A model generated the notes under the pieces. It saw nothing but the letters and a program-made list of their open reading frames with translations, was not told the origin of the DNA and did not search any database. A DNA stretch of 64,000 bases from Moduliflexus sp964602655 (GTDB taxonomy: Bacteria > Moduliflexota > Moduliflexia > Moduliflexales > Moduliflexaceae). The stretch is from positions 4,838-68,837 of the forward strand of contig CAZRSF010000029.1 in assembly GCA_964602655.1 (NCBI GenBank), written 5' to 3'. Positions within the stretch are counted from its first letter, which is position 1; each line of letters begins with the position of its first letter. Positions 8,386 through 16,132 of the stretch are shown here, one piece after another. Position numbers and translations under genes: made by a program.

Positions 8386-8871
8386 TTACTGAACCGCCAA
8401 TGATGCGGTAATTTTCCATCCCGCGGCTTCCTGTCGCAATTCCAACAATTCTGTCTTCGTAATATTGACGGGTTTTCCGCCAGAACCGCTTAACACAAAA
8501 TGATATTGATTTTCAACCCGCGCCGCATTATTCTGTGTCTCTGTCTTCACCGTCTGAAACGTGAATTGGATCGTCTCGAATTGAGAAAACCACAATTCTG
8601 CGTCGGCTTTCAAATCCTCGTATGTTCTGTCACCGCTGCGATAATCTACCGAAAAACACGCCAAATACTGCGTCAGGTCTTTCTGATTCAATGCCGCCGC
8701 CCGGCGTTCTAAGAGCGTCACAATCGCGCCGGACTCATTGGAAGACGCTGAGAAGAACTTCACGCCCGCCACCGCCGCGATCACCAAGATCATCACGCCG
8801 ATCCCGCCGAACAGCATCCGCCTCCCATGTTTTTTCTCAGCCATTGCCACCTTCTGCGTTCTATTTTCCAT
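8386..8871 (-). CDS. Membrane-anchored NTF2-like domain protein
   Basis: The 161-residue product has one N-terminal transmembrane helix (MLFGGIGVMILVIAAVAGV). The periplasmic part looks like a SnoaL/NTF2-type alpha+beta cone fold: IVTLLERRAAALNQKDLTQY, then a strand-rich region ending in GWKITASLAV. Such domains often bind small ligands or form a stable scaffold. The ATG at 8871 has GGAAGA 10 bases upstream; a TTG at 8889 is a weaker start. It lies between a CheW gene and a response regulator gene on the same strand and may be part of that signalling operon. Confidence 0.7.
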   Translation of the reverse strand: MENRTQKVAMAEKKHGRRMLFGGIGVMILVIAAVAGVKFFSASSNESGAIVTLLERRAAALNQKDLTQYLACFSVDYRSGDRTYEDLKADAELWFSQFETIQFTFQTVKTETQNNAARVENQYHFVLSGSGGKPVNITKTELLELRQEAAGWKITASLAVQ

Positions 8872-8938
8872 AAAGAAACATTCTTCCAAACTGCCCGAGA
8901 AAATGTCAAGTTGTTATCTTGCGGATATTCATGTTTCC

Positions 8939-9490
8939 TCAGACCTGATCCACAACAACCCCCTTGACAATTGCTTCAATATTCAGCAAAGAAATCATCC
9001 GGCCATTCCAATCCACTTTTCCGTCAAGATACCGTTCCGCCGACAGCATGTCGCTCTCCGCGAACGGAAGAATCGCCTGCTCTGGCAAATCGAGAATGTC
9101 AAGCATTTCGTCAACAAGGAGACCAGCGACCAGTTCCCCATATTCAACAAGAATAATGCGGCTCTGTTCCGTGAGATGGCTGGTTCCATCATGCAGAAAA
9201 CGTTCCAGATTCACGACCGCCTGCACTTCTCCGCGCACCGCGATCACGCCGGAAACATACGTTGGCGCACACGGCAGCCACGTCATTTTCGGGACTTTGA
9301 GAATCTCGCGCACGGAGAAGATGCGAATTCCAAAAAGCCTCTTCTCTAACGCAATAACGACAATTTGAACGCGGGTTTCCTGCGAATCTGTTTGGGCTGA
9401 CGCTTTTGACTGACGCAATAATTCCATCTTTGTTGGCTCGAATTCGTCGAATTCCTGTTCGATCCCCAAAGAAGTTTCGTTTTTTTCCAT
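8939..9490 (-). CDS. CheW-like chemotaxis scaffold protein
   Basis: The 183-residue product has an N-terminal acidic tail of about 40 residues and a CheW domain. Matches include VQIVVIALEKRLFGIRIFSV, VREILKVP, YVSGVIAVRGEVQAVVNL and RIILVEYGELVAGLLVD. CheW couples chemoreceptors to the CheA kinase at the membrane. No CheA or CheY is in the window, and the one chemoreceptor present is 48 kb away. Its neighbour here is a response regulator-phosphatase, so it may instead serve a signalling array that controls partner switching. Confidence 0.88.
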   Translation of the reverse strand: MEKNETSLGIEQEFDEFEPTKMELLRQSKASAQTDSQETRVQIVVIALEKRLFGIRIFSVREILKVPKMTWLPCAPTYVSGVIAVRGEVQAVVNLERFLHDGTSHLTEQSRIILVEYGELVAGLLVDEMLDILDLPEQAILPFAESDMLSAERYLDGKVDWNGRMISLLNIEAIVKGVVVDQV

Positions 9491-9639
9491 AAATTTTCTT
9501 GCCTTTTACACTGATTTTTCGACTCTTTTCTTTTGTAACGATTACATAGAGCGTATTTTCCCGTTCCTGAAAAATGCAAGGGGACGACCTGCTGTTCTTT
9601 TCGAAAATGTTATTATTACAACCAAATGGAGGCTATCGC

Positions 9640-9948
9640 ATGTTCGAACTCATTAAAAAATCTATTTTTGCCGGAATCGGCGCATTTGCGGCCACTGAAG
9701 AAAAAGTACAGGAACTTGTCAGCGATTTTGTCGAAAAAGGCAAAATCACGGAGCAAGAAGGAAAAACATTGATCAACGATTTGCAAAACGCCGTAAAAGA
9801 AAACCGGGAAAAAGTCTCCTCCATGATTGACGAACGTATCACCTGCATCATGGGGCAGTTGCATTTGGCGACCAAAGAGGATATTGCCACTATCAACGAA
9901 CGCTTGGCCCGCATCGAGCAGCAACTCAGCGAGCAGCGTCAGGCGTAA
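9640..9948 (+). CDS. Phasin-like coiled-coil protein
   Basis: The 102-residue product begins MFELIKKSIFAGIGAFAATE. Next comes KVQELVSDFVEKGKITEQEG, and the C-terminus is a coiled coil (NERLARIEQQLSEQRQA). This layout is typical of the phasin/PhaI-like family that associates with polyhydroxyalkanoate granules or forms small helical bundles. The start at 9640 is chosen because GGAGG lies 8 bases before it; the frame remains open for 22 codons upstream. No PHA synthase is in the window, so the granule role is not supported by context. Confidence 0.75.
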   Translation: MFELIKKSIFAGIGAFAATEEKVQELVSDFVEKGKITEQEGKTLINDLQNAVKENREKVSSMIDERITCIMGQLHLATKEDIATINERLARIEQQLSEQRQA

Positions 9949-9960
9949 CGCAATATTTTC

Positions 9961-10062
9961 ATTCAGGGGTTGAAACCCCCGCCTTTATTCTTTCGCCCTT
10001 TCAGGGCGAGGTTTTGCCGCGAAGCGGCAACAGAATACAGACGGGGGTTTCAACCCCTGAAT
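9961..10062. repeat. 102-bp nested palindrome between convergent genes
   Basis: Perfect 21-bp arms at 9961-9981 and 10042-10062 (ATTCAGGGGTTGAAACCCCC on the left) enclose two smaller palindromes. One is CGCCCTTTCAGGGCG near 9994-10008 and the other is TTGCCGCGAAGCGGCAA near 10014-10030. The element separates the phasin-like gene from the convergent ClpX-like gene and shares its inner core with the element at 2013-2199. A bidirectional terminator or a dispersed element are both plausible. Confidence 0.8.
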
Positions 10063-10072
10063 CTGAATCGAA

Positions 10073-11221
10073 TTATTCCAATTCCGCCGCGATTTCTTTG
10101 CCATTCATGCGCAGCGTGACGGCCTTTACAGATGAGCAAAACGCCTGAAACGCGGCTTCTTCGAGGTGTTTCGTCAACACAGATGCCAGCCCGCGCGCCC
10201 CGGTTTGCCGCTTGAAACTCTGTTCCACAATCGCGTCCAAGACCTCTGTTTCGATGCGTAATTCGATCCCTTCTTCCTTGAATTCGCGCTGAAATTTTTT
10301 GACCACCGACTCCAATAAAATCGCTTTCAACGTCTCCCGATCCAGCGCATGCAGCGGCAAAATGCGGGTAAAGCGTCCGATCAATTCCGGGATAAAGCCG
10401 TAGCGCTGCAAATGTTCGATATTGTTCACGTCTTCTTCGGCGTAATTAACGGCAATCGTGTGCGTCGTCTGCGGCAGTTCCGGCGTATTGAAGCCGATAT
10501 GCGGCTGATCCGCGGACGCGACACCTTTCAAGCCGGAAAACGTGCCGCAAGCGAGAAACGTGATGTCGCCGGTATGCAGCGGAATGAAATCGCTGTAGCG
10601 CGTGTTGTTATAATCCATCGGCACCATGATTTCCGAGCCTTCGATAATTCTGAGCAGTTCGCGCTGCACGCCGTAGCCGCTGACATCTTTCGTCGTCCCC
10701 TGCCCATCGAATCGCGCCTGATTCTGCGTGGTCGCGAGCTTGTCGAATTCGTCTAAGCAGATAATCCCGGCAGACGCCGCAATCGGGTCATGCCCGGCAT
10801 GTTCTAAGAGCGTTGTCAGAATCGTGCAGGTGTCTTTGCCGACATAGCCGGTTTCCGAAAGCTGCGTCACGTCAATGACGGCAGTCGGCAGTTTCAAAAT
10901 CTTGCGGAACAGCAATTCCACTAAAAACGTCTTGCCGCAGCCCGTCGGCCCGATCATCAGATAATTCGTTTTCGGCGGCAGGTTGTCGCGCTGAATCCCT
11001 TCCAGATATATTCGTTTCAAGCGCCTGACATGGCGATAGGCTAACAGCGTGATCGCTCGCCGCGCTTCCGGCTGGCCTTTATATTCGTATTGCTCCAGCA
11101 GTCCGAACATCGTCTGCGGTGGAATCAACGGGATATTTTCGAAAAACGCCCGCGCCCGCGCCATATACTGCCGCTGCTGCTCCTGCACCGTAAACGCCGC
11201 CGAGGCGCTTTCATATTCCAT
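10073..11221 (-). CDS. ClpX-like AAA+ unfoldase without the zinc-binding domain
   Basis: The 382-residue product matches the AAA+ part of ClpX: Walker A GPTGCGKT (91-98), pore loop GYVGKD (125-130), Walker B IICLDEFDKL (153-162), GFIPELIGRF and the sensor-2 segment TGARGL. The tripeptide IGF (242-244) lies in the loop that docks ClpX onto ClpP, so it may drive a protease. The N-terminal C4 zinc domain of true ClpX is replaced by about 80 residues with no cysteine pairs. AAGGAG precedes the ATG at 11221. It could be a second ClpX paralogue with other adaptors; no clpP is in the window. Confidence 0.88.
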   Translation of the reverse strand: MEYESASAAFTVQEQQRQYMARARAFFENIPLIPPQTMFGLLEQYEYKGQPEARRAITLLAYRHVRRLKRIYLEGIQRDNLPPKTNYLMIGPTGCGKTFLVELLFRKILKLPTAVIDVTQLSETGYVGKDTCTILTTLLEHAGHDPIAASAGIICLDEFDKLATTQNQARFDGQGTTKDVSGYGVQRELLRIIEGSEIMVPMDYNNTRYSDFIPLHTGDITFLACGTFSGLKGVASADQPHIGFNTPELPQTTHTIAVNYAEEDVNNIEHLQRYGFIPELIGRFTRILPLHALDRETLKAILLESVVKKFQREFKEEGIELRIETEVLDAIVEQSFKRQTGARGLASVLTKHLEEAAFQAFCSSVKAVTLRMNGKEIAAELE

Positions 11222-11299
11222 ATAGTCGCTCCTTGCAATCATGCGAATCTTGCCTAATCGAATATTGTCAAGATATGAATCTGTGAAAATCTGTGATGA

Positions 11300-12529
11300 T
11301 TACTCCGCGCGGCGCAAGGCCGGAAATACGAACCATGTCAGCATTGCGACAAGCAGGCAGACGCCCGCGTTCAGCGCGATGGTCAGCGGAACGCCGATAT
11401 GTTCGGCGAGAAAGCCTGAAATCAGCCCGCCGACAGGCATCAGGCCGAACAGCAGGAAGGAATAGATTCCCATGACGCGCCCGCGCAGATGATCCGGGAC
11501 GCTCACTTGCACTAAGGCATTCCCCAAATTCATCAACAGCACGAACCCCACGCCCACCACCGTCAACACCAGAAAAGACGCGGGGACGGAGCGCGTCGTC
11601 GAAAAAAGGAACAGAGCGAGCGGAAAAACGAACGAACCAAGAGTAAATAGACGACCTTTATACGAAAATCGCCCAAGCGCGGCAAGCCCTAACGCGCCGG
11701 TTACTGCGCCGATTCCGCGAGCCGATTGCAGCAGGCCGTTCGTCGTTTCGTCGCCGCCGAGCACGTTCACCGCCCATGCCGGAAGCAGGGTCATGAATTG
11801 AATGCCGAAGAGCGTCAATGCGCTGATTTGCCCCGTCAAGGCGCGAATCATCGGATCGGCAATCACATAGCGAATGCCTTCCAGCATATCGGACAACGCG
11901 GAGGTCTGAGCGGCGCGTTTCGCCATCGGTTTCAGGCGCATCAGCCATAGCGCGACAATGACGGCGAGATAACTGATGCCGTTGATGGCGAAACACCACG
12001 CCGGGCCGAGCCATGCGTAAATCAAGCCACCGAGCGCCGGCCCGACCGCCATCGAAGCGTTGAACATCGCGCCGTTCAGGGCAATCGCATTCGTCAAGTC
12101 CTCGCGCTCGACCATTTCCAGTGTAAACGATTGACGCGCCGGCGCGTCGAACGCATTGGCAATGCCGAAACCGAAGGCCAGCCCTAAAATATGCCAGGGC
12201 TGCACGATTCCTGAAAATGTCAACACCGCCAGCGCGAACGCCAATATCATCATGACGCTTTGCATAATGAGTATGATCGTCCGGCGCGGCAGGCGGTCGG
12301 CAACAACTCCGGCGTACACCATGAACACCCATGACGGCAGACCGGTCGCAAACGCGATATAGCCCAAATAGGTAGGGGAATTCGTCAGTTGAAAAATGAG
12401 ATAACCTTGCGCCGTCGTCTGCATCCACGTCCCGAACAACGAGACTAATTGTCCGCAGAACCAGAGGCGGTAATTCGGATATTGCAGCGCGGCAAACGAT
12501 TGTTTCCAATGAAATTGTTTGATTGTCAT
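11300..12529 (-). CDS. MFS transporter, EntS-like family
   Basis: The 409-residue product has about 12 predicted membrane helices in two sets of six. It has the family motif between helices 2 and 3 (GVVADRLPRRTIILI) and the start YPNYRLWFCGQLVSLFGTWM, typical of the MFS_3 group that includes the enterobactin exporter EntS. This group mostly exports siderophores, drugs or other small molecules with proton antiport. The substrate cannot be inferred because the neighbours are unrelated. It lies downstream of ubiB on the same strand, with a palindrome between them. Confidence 0.88.
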   Translation of the reverse strand: MTIKQFHWKQSFAALQYPNYRLWFCGQLVSLFGTWMQTTAQGYLIFQLTNSPTYLGYIAFATGLPSWVFMVYAGVVADRLPRRTIILIMQSVMMILAFALAVLTFSGIVQPWHILGLAFGFGIANAFDAPARQSFTLEMVEREDLTNAIALNGAMFNASMAVGPALGGLIYAWLGPAWCFAINGISYLAVIVALWLMRLKPMAKRAAQTSALSDMLEGIRYVIADPMIRALTGQISALTLFGIQFMTLLPAWAVNVLGGDETTNGLLQSARGIGAVTGALGLAALGRFSYKGRLFTLGSFVFPLALFLFSTTRSVPASFLVLTVVGVGFVLLMNLGNALVQVSVPDHLRGRVMGIYSFLLFGLMPVGGLISGFLAEHIGVPLTIALNAGVCLLVAMLTWFVFPALRRAE

Positions 12530-12540
12530 CGGAGCATTTT

Positions 12541-12614
12541 AACCACAGATTACACAGATTTTCACAGATTTTTATTAAAATATAAATCTGTGAAAATCTG
12601 TATAATCTGTGGTT
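12541..12614. repeat. Inverted repeat of CACAGATT-type units
   Basis: The left arm (12541-12572) begins AACCACAGATTACACAGATT and the right arm (12583-12614) is its reverse complement with one mismatch over 32 bases. A short AT loop lies between. Each arm is built from repeated CAGATT words. A partial copy, AATCTGTGAAAATCTGTG, occurs at about 11277 just before the MFS stop, so the element flanks that gene on both sides. It looks like a dispersed hairpin element. Confidence 0.8.
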
Positions 12615-12621
12615 GGCAATT

Positions 12622-14292
12622 TTAAAATTTGCCGGAACGAAGAATCGAGAGCAGCAGCAAGAAGCCGAGCACGGCGGCGGAGACGAAGCCGATCACGCCG
12701 AGCACCGGAATATCCATGAACATCGGGCCGCGATTGAAATGAATGACGATGGACGACCCGACGATCAAGGCGGCGATAATCAGGCTGGCAGAGACGCGAT
12801 TGCTGGCGGCGTCCACCACCATAATCAGGCGTTCGAGATGGACATGTTCGAATTCGATCCGCAACTTGCCCTGACGCACTTCTTCCAGAATCTGATGCAC
12901 TTGCGTCGGCACATCGCGCATGGCAAACGACAGGTTGCGGAAACCGATCATCGAATGCGACATGAGGCGTTGCGGATTCCAGCGCTCTTTGATGATTTTC
13001 GTCACCATCGGCTTCGCCTCTTCAATCGCGTTGAGTTCGGGATAAAGCTCCTTGCCGATGCTTTCGATGGTCAGCAGCGCCTTGATCATGAGCGTGTAAT
13101 CTGAGGGAATGCGGATGTCGTAGCGCAGCGCCACATCAAGAATGTCGCGTGTCAATTGACCGAGATAAATCTGCTGAAGCGGCATACCATAATAGCGTTC
13201 GATAATATCGCCGACATCTTTCCGAAACGTCCGCATATCCACCTCGACATCCTGATGGCCGAGATGCGCAAGAATATGGGCGATTTGCGGCACGTCGCGA
13301 TTGATCACCGCCACCAGCAGATCCGCCAACTCATCTTTCATTTCCTCGTCAACGCGCCCCATCATGCCGAAATCGAGAAACGCGATGCGGTTATCCGGGA
13401 GGATGAAGAGATTGCCAGGATGCGGATCGCCATGAAAAAAGCCGTCAATGAAAATCTGTTTCAGCACCGAACGAAAGCCGTGCCGGGCGATCTGCTCCAA
13501 TTCCCGACGTGTGCGGATCAGTTCGCTGATTTTCGTACCCTCAATATATTCGATAACTAATACATTACGGGTGCTATATTCCTGATACACGTTCGGCGCG
13601 TAAATGTGTTTATCGTGACGGAAATTATGGCGAAAACGGAGAATATTCTGGGCTTCGATAGCGTAATCCAACTCGCGATGAATCGCTTTGTCGAATTCCT
13701 CGACAATCCCAACCGGGCTGTACACGCGCACTTCCGGGACATTATTTTCCAGCAGTCGCGCCAACAGATAGAGGATATCGAGATCGCTTTCGATTTTGGA
13801 GCGGATTGACGGACGCTGCACTTTTACCACGACTCGCTCTCCGGTTTCTTTCAGCGTGGCTTTATGTACCTGGCCGATTGAGGCCGAGGCGATGGGTTTG
13901 GCGTCGAAATGCAAAAAAATTTCGTCCGGGTTTTTGCCGAGCGCCATCGTAATTTGCTGGGAAATTTCGCGGAAGCTGACCGATGGAACGCGATCCTGTA
14001 ATTTTTTGAATTCTTTGATGAAATTTTCTGGCAGAAGATCGGGGCGTGTGCTGAGCACCTGGCCAAGCTTCGCAAAGGTCGGGCCGAGGTCTTCCAGCAC
14101 CATACGGGCGCGTTCAGCGGTTGTCAGATGCGGCGGCAATTCTTTTTGCGGCGGAGTATTCGCAAATTTTTTGACTAATATCCGATATTCCAGACCGAGC
14201 TTTTCGATGATCTGACCGAACCCGTGTCGAATAAGAACTGCCGTAATCTCTCGAACCCGCTGAACATTTCTGACCGTATGGAGTATTGACAT
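12622..14292 (-). CDS. ubiB: UbiB/ABC1 family atypical kinase
   Basis: The 556-residue product is a protein-kinase-like ATPase of the family needed for ubiquinone or other isoprenoid lipid metabolism. Hallmarks are LGPTFAKLGQVLSTRPDLLP with the KxGQ motif, the alanine-rich ATP-binding segment ASASIGQVH, the catalytic HGDPHPGN and the metal-binding LDFGMMG. Two membrane helices near the C-terminus (LIIAALIVGSSIVIHF and GFVSAAVLGFLLLLSIL) anchor it in the inner membrane. The start lies 10 bases downstream of the PilB-like gene, so it is probably cotranscribed with it. No quinone biosynthesis genes are nearby. Confidence 0.93.
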   Translation of the reverse strand: MSILHTVRNVQRVREITAVLIRHGFGQIIEKLGLEYRILVKKFANTPPQKELPPHLTTAERARMVLEDLGPTFAKLGQVLSTRPDLLPENFIKEFKKLQDRVPSVSFREISQQITMALGKNPDEIFLHFDAKPIASASIGQVHKATLKETGERVVVKVQRPSIRSKIESDLDILYLLARLLENNVPEVRVYSPVGIVEEFDKAIHRELDYAIEAQNILRFRHNFRHDKHIYAPNVYQEYSTRNVLVIEYIEGTKISELIRTRRELEQIARHGFRSVLKQIFIDGFFHGDPHPGNLFILPDNRIAFLDFGMMGRVDEEMKDELADLLVAVINRDVPQIAHILAHLGHQDVEVDMRTFRKDVGDIIERYYGMPLQQIYLGQLTRDILDVALRYDIRIPSDYTLMIKALLTIESIGKELYPELNAIEEAKPMVTKIIKERWNPQRLMSHSMIGFRNLSFAMRDVPTQVHQILEEVRQGKLRIEFEHVHLERLIMVVDAASNRVSASLIIAALIVGSSIVIHFNRGPMFMDIPVLGVIGFVSAAVLGFLLLLSILRSGKF

Positions 14293-14301
14293 GCAATCTG
14301 T

Positions 14302-16059
14302 TTATCGAACAACAACTCGTCGAAATTCCGCTGTCGAAATTTTCCCGTCGCGAACCAACGCAATCGCTTGCTGTTTCAGGTCATCTCCGAGAAATTCCTC
14401 GCAAACGCGGCGAAGATACTTTCCGAACTGTCCCTGTTGTTCGAGGAGCGTCTGCTTGAAGGCTTTGTCAATTTTCAACAACTCGAACAGGAGCATTTGG
14501 CCGGCCACACCGGTATTCATGCACTCCTGGCAGCCTTCGCCGAACGACGCCGATCCGAACAGTCGCGCATCTTCATCGGAGAGCGTTTGCTCTTTCCGGC
14601 ACGCCGGACATATCGTCTGGACAGAGGATTCCACAAGAATGCCATTCAGCAAATCCAATGCGAACGGCAGCACATCACAGACGTCTTGCTGGCATTCGGC
14701 GGCGATAGTCGTCACGAAACCGATCAGCGCATCTGCGGCGTCTGTGGCGGTGATCGAGGCGATGACCGACGCGCTCGACGCAAATTCATACGCAAGCCGC
14801 GCCATCACGGGCGCATCAATCGTTTCAATCGCGAATACTTGCGGTCCGGCAAACGCAATCGTCGAACACCATTCCCGATATGACATTGCCGCATGACGCG
14901 ACAGTTGCGGAACGTTCGGCAGAAGCGGCGCGACAGGCGACGCAATCGCCAGCATTTGCGTCTCAGTCGGAAAGCATTTTCGCGCGAGCGATGAAATAAC
15001 TGCCGATGTTCGCTGCTGCTGCGGCGCGGCAATCAAGAGCAGGCCAAACGGTCTGGCAAGCGCTCGCTGCAACCCTTTGATGGTCGCATCGTCCAGCCCT
15101 GCGACCTCGCTCTCTTTCGTCTTCGACAGAGGAGAGAACTGCGCGACCACGCTTTCGCCGAACGGGGTGGGATAGAAGGCCAATGCCAGATTTATCGCCT
15201 GCTCGCGCAATCGCGCGGTACATATTCCTTCTGAAAATGGTTGCTCTTTCTTCAGCAATGTGACCGGGCGAGCGGCCTTCCGCAATCGTTGTGCGATCCC
15301 CTGCCCCAATGCGCCAGGAATTTCGGTCTGATTTACGGTGACGCCGTTCCAGGTCATGCGCACCTGATATTGCTGGCGCGAGGGGTGAAAATGAAGCGCG
15401 GACGCCCCTTTATCCACAGCAGTGTTCAGCATTTCGATCAAAAATTTGGTCGCCGGATGTTCGCGATCCAGGGCGGCAAACGCATCCGTATCATCTTCGC
15501 CGAACATCGCGCTGCCAATCGCTTCGGAAAAGGCGGCATTCAGGGCAGACGAGCCGGTCTCAATCGCCATAATCCGTGACGTTCGCGCTTTTGCTTTCGG
15601 CTGTGCGGCTGACGACATGGATTGCGCGTTGTAATGCGTGGCAATCGCCTCGCGGATAGCCCGGACAGACGCAATTTCCGCTCGAATCGTACACCCGGTA
15701 GCAAACGTAATCTCATCCAATGCCGCAAGCGAGGAAGGATACGCGACCGCTAACGTCAATCTTCCCTGACGTTTCCCCTGTTCATACGCCACCGGAAAGA
15801 CCGTGTATTTGACCGCAACATCTTCCGTAATCCGTTGAAACATCTCGTCTTTCGGCGTAAACGCTTCCCATTTGACGACGGGTAAGCGAAATTTTCGGCT
15901 CAGGGCATTCAGGAAATCGGCTTCGCGAAGAATCCCGGTTCGTTCGAGCACGACATCCACGCTGTCGTCGGATTGTTCGCAGGCGGCCTCGACCTGGCGA
16001 TATTGCTCGATGGTAATGACCTTTTCGTCAAGTAACAATTTCAACAAGACATCTTCCAT
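14302..16059 (-). CDS. PilB/GspE-like protein with lost ATPase motifs (second of two)
   Basis: The 585-residue product has the layout of a type IV pilus/type II secretion assembly ATPase. An N-terminal MshEN-like domain is followed by a PilB-like central region and a C-terminal cysteine motif (CPACRKE ... GCQECMNTG). The nucleotide-binding core is destroyed: where the family has GPTGSGKTT this protein has LIAAPQQQRTSAV, and no Walker B, Asp box or His box can be found. The ATG at 16059 is preferred over a TTG at 16119, although no good ribosome-binding site is seen. The 73-base gap to the upstream paralogue contains two short hairpins. It should not hydrolyse ATP; a structural or ligand-sensing role is inferred. 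Confidence 0.75.
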   Translation of the reverse strand: MEDVLLKLLLDEKVITIEQYRQVEAACEQSDDSVDVVLERTGILREADFLNALSRKFRLPVVKWEAFTPKDEMFQRITEDVAVKYTVFPVAYEQGKRQGRLTLAVAYPSSLAALDEITFATGCTIRAEIASVRAIREAIATHYNAQSMSSAAQPKAKARTSRIMAIETGSSALNAAFSEAIGSAMFGEDDTDAFAALDREHPATKFLIEMLNTAVDKGASALHFHPSRQQYQVRMTWNGVTVNQTEIPGALGQGIAQRLRKAARPVTLLKKEQPFSEGICTARLREQAINLALAFYPTPFGESVVAQFSPLSKTKESEVAGLDDATIKGLQRALARPFGLLLIAAPQQQRTSAVISSLARKCFPTETQMLAIASPVAPLLPNVPQLSRHAAMSYREWCSTIAFAGPQVFAIETIDAPVMARLAYEFASSASVIASITATDAADALIGFVTTIAAECQQDVCDVLPFALDLLNGILVESSVQTICPACRKEQTLSDEDARLFGSASFGEGCQECMNTGVAGQMLLFELLKIDKAFKQTLLEQQGQFGKYLRRVCEEFLGDDLKQQAIALVRDGKISTAEFRRVVVR

Positions 16060-16132
16060 GATGAAGCAGCGCAAACAACGATTGATGAGAGGCTTGCAGG
16101 CGCAAGCAGCAGACGCCAATCGTCTGCGCTAT

